Origin: Acidimicrobiales bacterium
GTDB lineage: Bacteria; Actinomycetota; Acidimicrobiia; Acidimicrobiales; Aldehydirespiratoraceae
Assembly (NCBI GenBank): GCA_033344915.1
Contig: JAWPML010000001.1
Coordinates: 1 to 64,000 of the forward strand
Direction of reading: 5' to 3'
Length of the DNA stretch: 64,000 nucleotides
Shown in pieces: positions 50,111-58,417 of the stretch (position 1 is the stretch's first letter; every line of letters starts with the position of its first letter). The notes below the pieces were generated by a model. That model was given only the letters and a program-made list of their open reading frames with translations. It made no database searches and had not been told where the DNA came from. The position numbers and the translations under genes are program-made.

Positions 50111-51028
50111 TCAGACTCGGGCGTTGATGTCCCGCAGCAGGGCACGCGTTCGAGCGAAGCCCTCGCTACTGTCGCCGATCTCGGCGGCGGCGAATTCGGT
50201 GGCCCCGGCGGCGGCGAGAGCGCCCAGCTGCTGGCGAACCGATTCCTCGTCGCCACAGACCATCGCGTCGCCCGGCCCGGCGTGGCCGTCGAGGTCGAGC
50301 ATCGCCCGATAGGACGGCAGGTCGCCGTAGCCGGCGAGCACCTGTCCGACGAAGTCGCGCATGCCACCCTCGTCGTCGGTGACGGCGATCGGCAGGGAGC
50401 AGATCACCCGCGGGCCGGGGCGGTCGGCCGCAGCGGCCGCCTCGTTGAGCCTGGGCGCGATCTGGCCGGCGATCGCCTTCTCGCCGGTCATCCAGAGGAT
50501 CGTGCCGTCGGTACGGGCGCCGGCGAGCTTCAGCATCTGCGGACCCATCGCCGCGATCACGAGTCCCGGCGTGTCCTGGGTCGGGCGCACACCGTCGAAG
50601 CGGGCGGTGTAGTCCTCGCCGGCATAGTCGACGGCGCCGGTCTCGAGGAGCGGCTGGAGGGAGCTGAGATAGTCGCGCATGTGCCGGATCGGCTTCTCGA
50701 AGGCCATGCCCCAGGTGTGATCCACGACCGGTGCATGGTTGACCCCGAGCCCGAGCGTGAGGCGTCCACCGACCGCCGCCTGGGCGGTGAGCGCCTTCGC
50801 GGCCAGCGCGGTCGGATGGATCGGGAACGTGGCGTTGACGGCGGTGCCGAGCTCCATGTCGCCCGTGCCCTCACCGGCGAGCGCGAGGACGGTCAACGCG
50901 TCGACCAGCCCGGTTTGGGCCAACCACCAGCCGGCCATGCCGTCGTCAGCCGCGGCCCGAGCGTGGGCCACGAGCCGGGGCACGTCCGCGTGCATCAGCT
51001 CGGAGCTGCCGTTGATCGAGATCCTCAT
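50111..51028 (-). CDS. LLM-class F420-dependent oxidoreductase (TIGR03564 type)
   Basis: A 305-residue luciferase-like enzyme, paralogue of the one at 16923. N-terminal M-R-I-S-I strand, T-A-V-N-A-T-F-P-I-H-P-T block and G-G-R-L-T-L-G-L-G-V-N-H cofactor region are in place. AGGA precedes the ATG. Substrate unknown. It ends just 35 bases from the start of the diguanylate cyclase gene, on the same strand. Confidence 0.88.
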   Translation of the reverse strand: MRISINGSSELMHADVPRLVAHARAAADDGMAGWWLAQTGLVDALTVLALAGEGTGDMELGTAVNATFPIHPTALAAKALTAQAAVGGRLTLGLGVNHAPVVDHTWGMAFEKPIRHMRDYLSSLQPLLETGAVDYAGEDYTARFDGVRPTQDTPGLVIAAMGPQMLKLAGARTDGTILWMTGEKAIAGQIAPRLNEAAAAADRPGPRVICSLPIAVTDDEGGMRDFVGQVLAGYGDLPSYRAMLDLDGHAGPGDAMVCGDEESVRQQLGALAAAGATEFAAAEIGDSSEGFARTRALLRDINARV

Positions 51029-51059
51029 GGTTCGGTCCTGTCTGCTGTCGATCGTGGAT

Positions 51060-51317
51060 TCAGTTGTTGTTGCGGGCGTCCAGCTTGGCCTTGATCTCGG
51101 CGCACGTCTTGCAGACCGGGTACTTCGACGGATCCCGGCTCGGCACCCAGACCTTCCCGCAGATGGCCATGACCGGGGTGCCCTCGACGCTGGCGCGGGT
51201 GATGTCGGCCTTGCGGGCGTAGTGGGCGAAGCGATCGTGGTCGCCGTCCTCGGTCACCGGATTGGTGACGGTCTCCTCGGTGGTGGTGGTCGTTTCGAGG
51301 GGGGCGAGATCCGGCAT
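51060..51317 (-). CDS. DUF3039 domain protein
   Basis: An 85-residue protein of the actinobacterial DUF3039 family, function unknown. A-I-C-G-K-V-W-V-P and Y-P-V-C-K-T-C-A-E-I carry three cysteines that probably hold one metal, with a His before them (F-A-H-Y-A-R-K). CAGACT (51325-51330) ends seven bases before the ATG, which decides this start over one twelve codons upstream. Confidence 0.85.
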   Translation of the reverse strand: MPDLAPLETTTTTEETVTNPVTEDGDHDRFAHYARKADITRASVEGTPVMAICGKVWVPSRDPSKYPVCKTCAEIKAKLDARNNN

Positions 51318-51324
51318 GACGTTC

Positions 51325-51330
51325 AGTCTG
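51325..51330 (-). promoter_or_regulatory. -10-like CAGACT of the DUF3039 gene
   Basis: Minus-strand CAGACT, seven bases before the ATG. Confidence 0.45.
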
Positions 51331-51366
51331 CCCGTTCCCCGCAGGGTCGACACGTTGCGCGTCGAC

Positions 51367-52866
51367 TCAGCCGAGCATCGCCTGGACGGTCGCGATCGTG
51401 TCGGCCTCCTCGGGCGTCTTGTCGTCGCGGTAGCGCACGACGCGGGCGAAGCGCAGGGCGACGCCGCCCGGGTACCTCGTCGAGCGCTGTACGCCGTCGA
51501 GCGCGATCTCGACCACCTGCTCGGGGCGCACGGTGACCTGTCGACCGTCGTCGTCGATGGCGAGCTCGCGGAACCGCGCCGTCTGCCACCGGAGCATGTC
51601 GTCCGTCATCCCCTTGAACGTCTTGCCGACCATGACGAGGCCACCGGTGTCGGGGTCGCGGGCACCCATGTGGATGTTGGACAGCCATCCCTCCCGTCGG
51701 CCACTGCCGTGCTCGACGCCGATGACGACGAGGTCGAGCGTGTGGACGGGCTTCACCTTGCGCCAGGTCTTCCCCCGCCGACCCGCCTGATACGGCGAGT
51801 CCGCCGCCTTCACGACCACGCCTTCGTGGTGCCGGGCGAGCGCCTCGTCGAGCACGGCCCGGCCTGCCGCCCCGTCATCCGTGATGATGCCGGGCACTTT
51901 GCGTTGCCCGGCGATCTCGCCGAGCCGGATGAGGCGTTCCTCCAGGGGTGTGTCGAGCAGGTCCTCGCCGTCGTGATGAAGCAGGTCGAAGAAGAACGGC
52001 GCGATGGTCGAGTCGTTGCTCCCGGCCGTCTGCGCCATCGTGTCCTGGAACGTCAGCGGATCGCCCTCGTCGGTCACGCCGAGCACCTCGCCGTCGAGCA
52101 CGAGCGACCGGGCGGGGAGGGCGCGCACGACCCGCACGACCTCGGGGACCCCGCCCGTGATCTCGTTCAGGTTCCGGGTCCAGACCCGGACCGCGTCGTC
52201 GTCCTTGTGCACCTGGATGCGCACGCCATCGAGCTTCCACTCGACGGACGCCCTGCCGATGTCCGCGATCGCCTCGTCGACGCTCTTCGCCGTGGACGCG
52301 AGCATCGGCTGGATCGGTCGCTGGAGTTCGAGGCCAACCGCCTCGAGGCCGGGGCGGCCGTCACGGACCGCGATCTCGGCAGCGGCACCGAGGTCGCCGG
52401 ACAGCATCACCGCCCGGCGCAGGACCGTGGCGGGCACCTCCGTCGCCTTGGCGACGGCGTCGGTGACGATGCCGGCGTTCGCGCCCTGGCGGAGCTCGCC
52501 GATGAGCAGACGGCGCACGAAGTCGGCCTCGGCCGCGGTGGTCCGGGACAGGAAGTCGACGAGCAGATCATGGCGGGTCCCTTGGGAACCCTCCCCGTGG
52601 GTCGAGGCGATCTCGTCGAGGAGGGCGTCGAGATCGGCCACGGTGCGGCTGGGTTCCGGGGCGGTCCCGGACACGGCGTCGCGCACCGTCGCCCAGCCGA
52701 CGCCGATCCGTCCTTGACGCGGATCACCGGAGACGAGGCCGACCACGACGGCGATCTCGCCGGCCGACGCGGTGCGCAGGAGATCGGCGAGCCGGGCGAT
52801 CTTCTCCGTGCGGGCCCGGGTCGCGGCGACGTCCGCGGTGGCGGCGACGAGATCGACGAGACGCAT
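51367..52866 (-). CDS. ATP-dependent DNA ligase (LigB-type)
   Basis: A 499-residue ligase. It has an N-terminal DNA-binding domain (about 1-185), an adenylation domain with nucleophile Lys 211 in E-W-K-L-D-G-V-R, and an OB-fold domain with late motif F-K-G-M-T and K-T-W-R-K-V-K in motif V. It matches the archaeal-like ligase group used by actinobacteria beside the essential NAD-dependent LigA. Probably a repair ligase. CAGACT (52873-52878) lies six bases before the ATG. Confidence 0.92.
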   Translation of the reverse strand: MRLVDLVAATADVAATRARTEKIARLADLLRTASAGEIAVVVGLVSGDPRQGRIGVGWATVRDAVSGTAPEPSRTVADLDALLDEIASTHGEGSQGTRHDLLVDFLSRTTAAEADFVRRLLIGELRQGANAGIVTDAVAKATEVPATVLRRAVMLSGDLGAAAEIAVRDGRPGLEAVGLELQRPIQPMLASTAKSVDEAIADIGRASVEWKLDGVRIQVHKDDDAVRVWTRNLNEITGGVPEVVRVVRALPARSLVLDGEVLGVTDEGDPLTFQDTMAQTAGSNDSTIAPFFFDLLHHDGEDLLDTPLEERLIRLGEIAGQRKVPGIITDDGAAGRAVLDEALARHHEGVVVKAADSPYQAGRRGKTWRKVKPVHTLDLVVIGVEHGSGRREGWLSNIHMGARDPDTGGLVMVGKTFKGMTDDMLRWQTARFRELAIDDDGRQVTVRPEQVVEIALDGVQRSTRYPGGVALRFARVVRYRDDKTPEEADTIATVQAMLG

Positions 52867-52872
52867 GTCACC

Positions 52873-52878
52873 AGTCTG
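52873..52878 (-). promoter_or_regulatory. -10-like CAGACT of the DNA ligase gene
   Basis: Minus-strand CAGACT ends six bases before the ATG at 52866. Confidence 0.45.
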
Positions 52879-52942
52879 GCGGGCGAGACCGGGCCTTAGG
52901 TCCCTGGCCGCCGGCCCCGGGCTTCGTTGGAGTGGAGGGGTG

Positions 52943-53491
52943 ATGTCCGTGAACGACGTCGCCGCGCTCACGGCGACCCTGGCACTGCTGGCGAATGCGG
53001 CGACGATCCTCCTCGTCGTGGGCCTGCTCGCCGGTCCGCGGTCGGTCACCCTCGACCGATTCGTCTGGTGGACGCGCGACCGGGCGCTCCCGTTGATCGC
53101 CGTCGTCGCGCTCGCGTCCACACTCGGCTCGCTCTACTACTCCGAGATCGCGCACTTCGAGCCCTGTCGCTACTGCTGGTTCCAGCGGATCGCGATGTAC
53201 CCGATCGTGGTTGTCGCCGGCGTCGCGGCGCTGCGACGGGAGGGAAGCGCCCGCCTGACCGTTGCGGTGCTGGCCGGGACGGGCCTTCTCGTCTCGACCT
53301 GGCACTGGCTGATCCAGCACAACCCCGACTGGGCATCCGAGGCGTCGTGCAGTCTCACGGCGCCGTGCACCTCGGCGTATGTCGAGGAGTTCGGTTTCGT
53401 CACGATCCCGTGGATGGCGGGGAGCGGGTTCGTCCTGATCCTCGCCCTCGCCGCCCTTCCGACCATCCTCCGAGAGGGGACCCCCCGATGA
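52943..53491 (+). CDS. DsbB-like disulfide-bond-formation membrane protein
   Basis: A 182-residue membrane protein with about five helices. The two redox pairs of DsbB are present: C75-R-Y-C78 (in H-F-E-P-C-R-Y-C-W-F-Q-R) and C136 with C142 in the second loop. It reoxidises an extracytoplasmic thiol partner and passes electrons to quinone. GGAGGGG precedes the ATG. Its stop overlaps the start of the next gene (ATGA), whose thioredoxin-fold product is the natural partner. Confidence 0.85.
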   Translation: MSVNDVAALTATLALLANAATILLVVGLLAGPRSVTLDRFVWWTRDRALPLIAVVALASTLGSLYYSEIAHFEPCRYCWFQRIAMYPIVVVAGVAALRREGSARLTVAVLAGTGLLVSTWHWLIQHNPDWASEASCSLTAPCTSAYVEEFGFVTIPWMAGSGFVLILALAALPTILREGTPR

Positions 53492-54135
53492 ACACCCGCC
53501 CGCGCTCCCGCCGTCGACCGACGCCGTCGCAAGGAGGTCTCCCGCCCTGGTTGCCGATCGCCATCATCGGTGTCGTCGTACTGGTGATCGCGGTCGCGGT
53601 CATTGCCGCGTCCCAGGGCGACGACGGGGATGACCCGTTCGCCTTCGGCGATGTCGAGTACGACGGGGCGTCGCTCCCGCTGCGGCCGGCGACCGGCGCC
53701 GACCCCGCGGTCGGCATGACGATCGGGACCGTGTCCGGCTCCGACACGACGGGCACGGCGATTGAGTTCGCCAACGGTTCCCCGCGGGCGTTGATGCTGC
53801 TCGCCCACTGGTGCAGCCACTGTCAGGACGAGCTCGACGCCCTCAACGCGTGGTTGGCGGCCGGCAACGAGTTTCCCGCCGGCGTCGAGATCCAGGTGAT
53901 CGCGACATGGTCGGATCCCGCCCGGCCCAACTTCCCGCCCGGCGACTGGTTGGCCGACAACGACTGGGACCATCCGACGATCGTCGATGACCGCGCGTTC
54001 ACGCTCGCGACCGAACTGGGTCTCTCGGGCACACCGATGTGGATCTTCGTCGCCGCCGACGGCACGATCCTGGAGCGCGCCGGCGCCCTGTCGGCCGAGC
54101 AGCTCGCCGCCCGCCTCGCCGCCCTCGCGGCCTGA
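53488..54135 (+). CDS. Membrane-anchored thioredoxin-fold protein (TlpA/DsbA-like)
   Basis: A 215-residue protein with a single N-terminal anchor (about 21-41) and an outer thioredoxin-fold domain. The active site is W-C109-S-H-C112, and the cis-Pro lies in S-G-T-P-M-W near residue 180. A C-S-H-C centre and the tight coupling to the DsbB-like gene suggest an oxidase of exported proteins rather than a reductase. Together the pair forms a complete disulfide-forming unit. Confidence 0.87.
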   Translation: MNTRPRSRRRPTPSQGGLPPWLPIAIIGVVVLVIAVAVIAASQGDDGDDPFAFGDVEYDGASLPLRPATGADPAVGMTIGTVSGSDTTGTAIEFANGSPRALMLLAHWCSHCQDELDALNAWLAAGNEFPAGVEIQVIATWSDPARPNFPPGDWLADNDWDHPTIVDDRAFTLATELGLSGTPMWIFVAADGTILERAGALSAEQLAARLAALAA

Positions 54136-54151
54136 CCTCCGTCGCCCCGCG

Positions 54152-54598
54152 TCAGCGGCGGCTGCGGATGCGGATCTGGTCGAGCGTGACCGGCCGCCCG
54201 GTGGCCTCGTCGACGACGACCGGGCGCACCGGCTCGCGGGTGTCGCGAAACGCCAGCTCGACGAGGGGTTGCTCACCGTCGTCCCACAGGTGATCCTCGC
54301 CGAAGCGCCACATGACGGCCAGGACGTCCCACATGGCGCGGCCCTTGTCCGTGAGGACGTACTCGTGGCGAACCGGCCGGTCCTGATAGGGGACCTTCTC
54401 CATGTAGCCCTCGTCCACGAGCCGGGTGAGCCGAGCGGTGAGCACGGCGCGGCTCACCCCGAGCTCGTGCTGGAAGTCCTCGAACCGGGTGATGCCGTAC
54501 ATGGCGTCGCGCAGCACGAGCGGCGTCCACCAGTCGCCGAAGAGATCGGTCACCCGGGCGATCGGGCACTCGGCGTCGTCGAAGCGCGTGCGCCTCAC
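54152..54598 (-). CDS. HxlR-family winged-helix transcriptional regulator
   Basis: A 148-residue regulator. The HxlR signature is complete: C-P-I-A-R-V-T-D-L-F-G-D-W-W-T-P-L-V-L-R near residues 11-30, F-E-D-F-Q-H-E-L-G-V-S-R-A-V-L-T-A-R-L as the recognition region, then the wing Y-Q-D-R-P-V-R-H-E-Y. The conserved Cys at residue 11 can sense redox or electrophiles. Its GTG start overlaps the stop of the molybdopterin oxidoreductase gene as GTGA, so it is co-transcribed with the gene it probably controls. Confidence 0.88.
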   Translation of the reverse strand: MRRTRFDDAECPIARVTDLFGDWWTPLVLRDAMYGITRFEDFQHELGVSRAVLTARLTRLVDEGYMEKVPYQDRPVRHEYVLTDKGRAMWDVLAVMWRFGEDHLWDDGEQPLVELAFRDTREPVRPVVVDEATGRPVTLDQIRIRSRR

Positions 54599-56853
54599 AC
54601 CCGCTCCAGGCGGGCCCGCACGTGCTTGTGGTGGGGGGTGCCCGCGAACCAGTCGCGGTCCTCGATCGAGGTCAGCTCGTTGGGGCTCACGCCGAGGTCG
54701 ATCTCGGGATCGGCGTCGGGGTAGGAGAGGCCCTGACCGTTCGGCAGCGAGATGTGGCCGGGCCGCATCGAGTCGGAGATCTCGACGCTGCTGACCGTTT
54801 CGCCCCGCTTCGTGACGATGCGGATCTTGGCGCCGTCCTCGACGCCGAGCTTCGCTGCGTCCTCCGTGCACAGTCGCAGACCGGTGGTCGGGTGCTTGCG
54901 GCGCCACTCCGGATCGCGCATCGCCGTGTTGGCGGTGGACGATCGGCGCTCGCCCGCGGCGAGGATGAAGGGGAACTCGTCGTCGTGCACCCGGGGGTCC
55001 TCGTCGGCCAACGAGCGGAACTCGTCGACCAGCTCGTCGACCACGAGGTCGATCTTCTTGTCCTCGTGGCGCATGCGCTCCCAGGTGACGTCGTAGGGAT
55101 CGCGTGAGAACGCAACGCCGCTCGGGGAGGTCACGATCGCCTCGAAGAGCTCGTTCCCGGTCGTGAAGCCGGCCCGGGCCGCGGAGTCCGCGTTGCCGGC
55201 GACGAAGGTCTGCGAGAGTCCCCAGATGGCCGCGGCGGACTCCATGCCCTCCGGCATCACGGGGGCGAGCGTCTCGTAGAGCACCACCGGCAGGAGCTTC
55301 CCGAGGCCCGGGTTGTCCCCGAGCACGGTGAAGAACGCGTCGGCGTAGGCGTCGAGGCCCTCCGCTGCGGCTGCATGCAGCGGCGCGAGGTCGTCGTCGG
55401 TGTAGGCGCCGAGCTCCCGGCACAGCCGGCGGTGGATCTCCGGTTCGGGCAGGGTGCCCTCCAGCGGAGCGACCAGTGGCTTGCGCAGGTGGAAGTAGTT
55501 CTCGGGGAACTCCAACGTGAAGAAGGTCGCCTCGGCCTTCTCGTACTGGGAGCTCGCGGGGAGGACGTAGTCCGCACAGCGCGCCGTCTCGGTCATCGCG
55601 ACGTCGATCACGACGGAGAACTCGAGCGCCTCGAACGCCTCACGCCAGCGGGGCGAGTCGGCGAGCGAGTGGATCGGGTTGGACGACTCCACGAACGCGG
55701 CACGGAACCGGTCGGGATGCGTCGTCAGGATCTCGTCCGGGATGCCGTTGCAGGGCATCAGGCCGCCGAGGATCCGGTGGTTCCCGACCGGCGTCCGACG
55801 ATCACCGCCCCCGCCACCGCCGCTCAGCTTGCCGAACGCCGTGTGGAGGTTCATCCCGCCCTTCACGCCGAAGTTGCCGGTGAGGATGAAGATCAGCTTC
55901 TCCAACCAGGAGTTGAGCGTGGAGTGGGGCGCCATCTGGATGCCGAGATCCTCGAAGATCGCACAGCTCTCGGCCGCGGCGATGGTCTCGGTCGCGTGGC
56001 GGATCTCGTCGAGCGGGATCCCGGCCTTGTCGGCCCACACGTCGAGGTCGACGCCCGCGACCAGGGCTTCGAGTTCGTCGAGCCGGTTGGCATGCTCGGC
56101 GAGGTACGCCCGATCGGCGAGGCCCTCGGTGAGCAGGATCGCGAGCATCGTGCCGAGCAGCCAGGCGTCGCCGCCGGGGCGGACCTGGAGGTGGATGTCG
56201 GCCAGCTCGGCGGACTCGGTCACCCGCGGGTCGATGATGACGAGGGTGCGCTCCGGGTCGTTGGCGATCTCCTTGATGACGGTGCGGGCTCGGGGGATCC
56301 CGTGCGAATGCCACGGGTTCTTGCCGAGAAAGACCGCGCAGGCCGTGTGCTCCATGTCGGGCGTGGTGTGGCACGACATCGCACCGAAGAGCTGCCCGTC
56401 GACCCAGAACTCGCCGGTCTTCTCCTGGGCGAGGGCGTTGGACGAGTACTTCATGCCCAGCGCCTTGCGGGTGGCCCCGGAATAGCCGCCCGGCAGGTGG
56501 TTCCCCTGACCGCCGCCGCCGTAGTAGAAGATCGTCTCCCCACCGTGCTCGTCGCGGACCCGGGCGAGCCCGGCGGCCACCTCACGGATCGCGGTGTCCC
56601 AGTCGATCTCCTCGTAGCTGCCGTCGGCGGTGCGCCGCATCGGGCTGGTGAGCCGATGGGGACCGTTCTGGTAGTGGTCGAGCCGCAGCGCCTTCTCGCA
56701 CGTGTAGCCCTGGCTGGCCGGGTTCGCCTTGTCGCCCCGCACGCGGGCGAACGTGCGCCCGTCGTCGCCCAGCTTGATCTCGACCCCACAGTTCACGCTG
56801 CACAGGTTGCAGGCGGTCTGGTGCCATTGCTGGTCGGTGGTCGTGTCGCTCAT
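54595..56853 (-). CDS. Molybdopterin-dependent oxidoreductase (formate-dehydrogenase-like)
   Basis: A 752-residue bis-MGD enzyme with an N-terminal [4Fe-4S] site: C15, C18, C22, C52. The Mo ligand is probably C161 in G-A-M-S-C-H, or S160; there is no in-frame TGA, so it is not a Sec enzyme. The C-terminal MoCo-binding domain has G-H-I-S-L-P-N-G-Q-G. No partner subunits or signal peptide are found, so it acts alone in the cytoplasm. The closest role I can suggest is a formate-dehydrogenase or assimilatory-type oxidoreductase; substrate open. Overlaps the HxlR gene. Confidence 0.88.
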   Translation of the reverse strand: MSDTTTDQQWHQTACNLCSVNCGVEIKLGDDGRTFARVRGDKANPASQGYTCEKALRLDHYQNGPHRLTSPMRRTADGSYEEIDWDTAIREVAAGLARVRDEHGGETIFYYGGGGQGNHLPGGYSGATRKALGMKYSSNALAQEKTGEFWVDGQLFGAMSCHTTPDMEHTACAVFLGKNPWHSHGIPRARTVIKEIANDPERTLVIIDPRVTESAELADIHLQVRPGGDAWLLGTMLAILLTEGLADRAYLAEHANRLDELEALVAGVDLDVWADKAGIPLDEIRHATETIAAAESCAIFEDLGIQMAPHSTLNSWLEKLIFILTGNFGVKGGMNLHTAFGKLSGGGGGGDRRTPVGNHRILGGLMPCNGIPDEILTTHPDRFRAAFVESSNPIHSLADSPRWREAFEALEFSVVIDVAMTETARCADYVLPASSQYEKAEATFFTLEFPENYFHLRKPLVAPLEGTLPEPEIHRRLCRELGAYTDDDLAPLHAAAAEGLDAYADAFFTVLGDNPGLGKLLPVVLYETLAPVMPEGMESAAAIWGLSQTFVAGNADSAARAGFTTGNELFEAIVTSPSGVAFSRDPYDVTWERMRHEDKKIDLVVDELVDEFRSLADEDPRVHDDEFPFILAAGERRSSTANTAMRDPEWRRKHPTTGLRLCTEDAAKLGVEDGAKIRIVTKRGETVSSVEISDSMRPGHISLPNGQGLSYPDADPEIDLGVSPNELTSIEDRDWFAGTPHHKHVRARLERV

Positions 56854-56884
56854 GGAGGACCCTCCGGTGTCTCGACGTGGCTCC

Positions 56885-56913
56885 GTTCTAGTGGGTCGGG
56901 CAAGTGAGTTCAA
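56885..56913 (-). promoter_or_regulatory. Promoter of the molybdopterin oxidoreductase / hxlR operon
   Basis: On the minus strand -35 TTGAAC (56908-56913) and -10 TAGAAC (56885-56890) are separated by 17 bases. The start codon follows about 30 bases later with GGAGG as Shine-Dalgarno. This is one of the few clearly leadered promoters here. Confidence 0.55.
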
Positions 56914-56927
56914 CAAGAGAACTGACT
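56903..56927. promoter_or_regulatory. Palindromic operator candidate overlapping the -35
   Basis: AGTGAGTTC (56903-56911) and GAACTGACT (56919-56927) form 9-base arms with one mismatch around seven bases. It overlaps the -35 of the molybdopterin operon, so the co-transcribed HxlR protein is the likely ligand. It also precedes the divergent kinase gene. Confidence 0.5.
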
Positions 56928-56937
56928 CGCCCTGACG

Positions 56938-56943
56938 TAGGCT
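56938..56943 (+). promoter_or_regulatory. -10-like TAGGCT of the P-loop kinase gene
   Basis: TAGGCT ends seven bases before the GTG at 56951. Confidence 0.45.
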
Positions 56944-56950
56944 CGCCCCG

Positions 56951-57505
56951 GTGCGACGGATCGTGGTGATGGGAGGGCCGGGCAACGGCAAGTCGACGCT
57001 CGCCGCCGCGCTCGCCGAACGACTCGGGTTGGTCCACATCGAACTCGACGGCCTCTTCCACGTGACCGACTGGGAGTCCGCCACCGCCGCCGAGTTCCGA
57101 TCCTCGCTCGTCGCTCGGATGGACGCCGCGCCGCAGGGCTGGGCGATCTGCGGCAACTATCTGTCGAGGGCCGAGGACCTCCATCTCGCCCGGGCCGACA
57201 CCGTGGTGTGGCTCGACCACGCCCGCCCGCTCGTCACCTGGCGAACCGCGAAGCGAACCGTGCGCCGCGCCGTGACCCGACAGAAACTCTTCGGCAACGA
57301 GATCCGCGAGCCGATGCGCAACTTCTTCCGCTGGGCGCCCGAGCACAACATCATCCGCTGGGCGTGGGTGCATCACCCGATCTATCGGGAGCGGATTCCC
57401 GTCCACCTCGCCCGGCCGGCGCTCGACCACCTGACCGTGCACCATCTCCGCACGGCGGAGGAGGTGGACGAATTCCTCGACAGCGTCCCCGGCAGCGACC
57501 GGTAG
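56951..57505 (+). CDS. P-loop kinase-like protein (adenylate-kinase-like)
   Basis: A 184-residue P-loop NTPase of the small AAA/FLAR-like kinase group. Walker A is M-G-G-P-G-N-G-K-S-T at residues 7-16; a lid-like region with basic residues (R-T-A-K-R-T-V-R-R-A-V-T-R) is at about 98-110, and W-L-D-H is the Walker-B-like strand. Its substrate is unknown, probably a nucleotide or small phosphorylatable metabolite. Start GTG; its end lies nine bases before rarD. Confidence 0.82.
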   Translation: MRRIVVMGGPGNGKSTLAAALAERLGLVHIELDGLFHVTDWESATAAEFRSSLVARMDAAPQGWAICGNYLSRAEDLHLARADTVVWLDHARPLVTWRTAKRTVRRAVTRQKLFGNEIREPMRNFFRWAPEHNIIRWAWVHHPIYRERIPVHLARPALDHLTVHHLRTAEEVDEFLDSVPGSDR

Positions 57506-57514
57506 CGTCGCGCC

Positions 57515-58417
57515 ATGAACCGTGGCGTGCTGATCGGGGCCTCGGCCTATGTCCTCTGGGGATTGTCGCCGATCTACTGGCGGTTGGTCGACGATGTCGG
57601 CTCGCTCGACGTGGTGCTCGCCCGGACCGTGGCGACCGCGTTCCTGCTCCTCGCCCTCCACGTCGGCGGACGGACCTTCACCCGGATGCGGTCCCACATC
57701 GCCGACCGGCGAGCCGCCGGGATGTTCGTCCTGAGCGCCACGTTGCTCGGCGGGAACTGGCTGATCTTCGTGTGGGCCGTCACCAACGAACGGGTCATCG
57801 AGACGAGCCTCGGCTATTTCATCAACCCGCTGCTGTCGGTCGTGCTCGGTGTCCTCGTGCTCGGCGAACGGCTCCGGGTCGGTTCGATGGTCGCCGTCGC
57901 GATCGCCGCGGTCGGCGTCATGATCCTGACGATCGACGTGGGTTCGCTTCCGTGGGTGTCGCTCAGCCTCGCCGCGTCGTTCGCGGCGTACGGCCTGATC
58001 CGAAAGACCTCCCCGGCCGGTTCGCTGGACGGGCTCACCCTCGAGATGCTCGCCCTCGTGCCCATCGCCCTCGTCGCGCTGGCGATCCGTGCCGCCATGG
58101 GCGACGGGATCGCGGGCGTGTCCGTGCCGGGTCGGGACCTGTGGCTGCTCGGCGCCGGCGTGATGACCGGGGCGCCCCTGCTCCTGTTCGCCAACGCGGC
58201 CCGCCGGATCGAGCTCTGGCTCGTCGGCATGCTCCAGTTCATCGCGCCGACCCTGCAGTTCATCCTGGGCGCGGTCGTCTGGAACGAGCCGTGGAGCGGC
58301 GGTCAGGTCGTCGGCTTCGTCTTCATCTGGAGCGCGCTCGGCGTCTTCGTGGTCGACCAGGTGCGCTCGGCCCGGGGTCAGGTGATGATGTCGAGCGCGT
58401 CGAGATCGAGGATCTGA
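57515..58417 (+). CDS. rarD: EamA-family permease RarD
   Basis: A 300-residue ten-helix membrane protein of the RarD branch of the drug/metabolite transporter superfamily. G-A-S-A-Y-V-L-W-G-L-S-P-I-Y-W-R at residues 8-23 is the RarD signature, and E-T-S-L-G-Y-F-I-N-P-L is the conserved segment of helix 4. Substrate is not settled for the family. TAGCGT (57503-57508) lies six bases before the ATG and overlaps the kinase stop. Its 3' end overlaps the convergent phosphotransferase by 40 bases. Confidence 0.9.
   Translation: MNRGVLIGASAYVLWGLSPIYWRLVDDVGSLDVVLARTVATAFLLLALHVGGRTFTRMRSHIADRRAAGMFVLSATLLGGNWLIFVWAVTNERVIETSLGYFINPLLSVVLGVLVLGERLRVGSMVAVAIAAVGVMILTIDVGSLPWVSLSLAASFAAYGLIRKTSPAGSLDGLTLEMLALVPIALVALAIRAAMGDGIAGVSVPGRDLWLLGAGVMTGAPLLLFANAARRIELWLVGMLQFIAPTLQFILGAVVWNEPWSGGQVVGFVFIWSALGVFVVDQVRSARGQVMMSSASRSRI

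Noticed and set aside
54595-56853. Molybdopterin oxidoreductase as a selenocysteine formate dehydrogenase.
   Set aside because: The frame has no in-frame TGA, and the probable ligand position is Cys or Ser.
56854-56866. GGAGGGTCCTCC as a hairpin hiding the Shine-Dalgarno of the molybdopterin gene.
   Set aside because: The two-base loop is too tight for a stable stem; it is probably just a strong ribosome-binding site.
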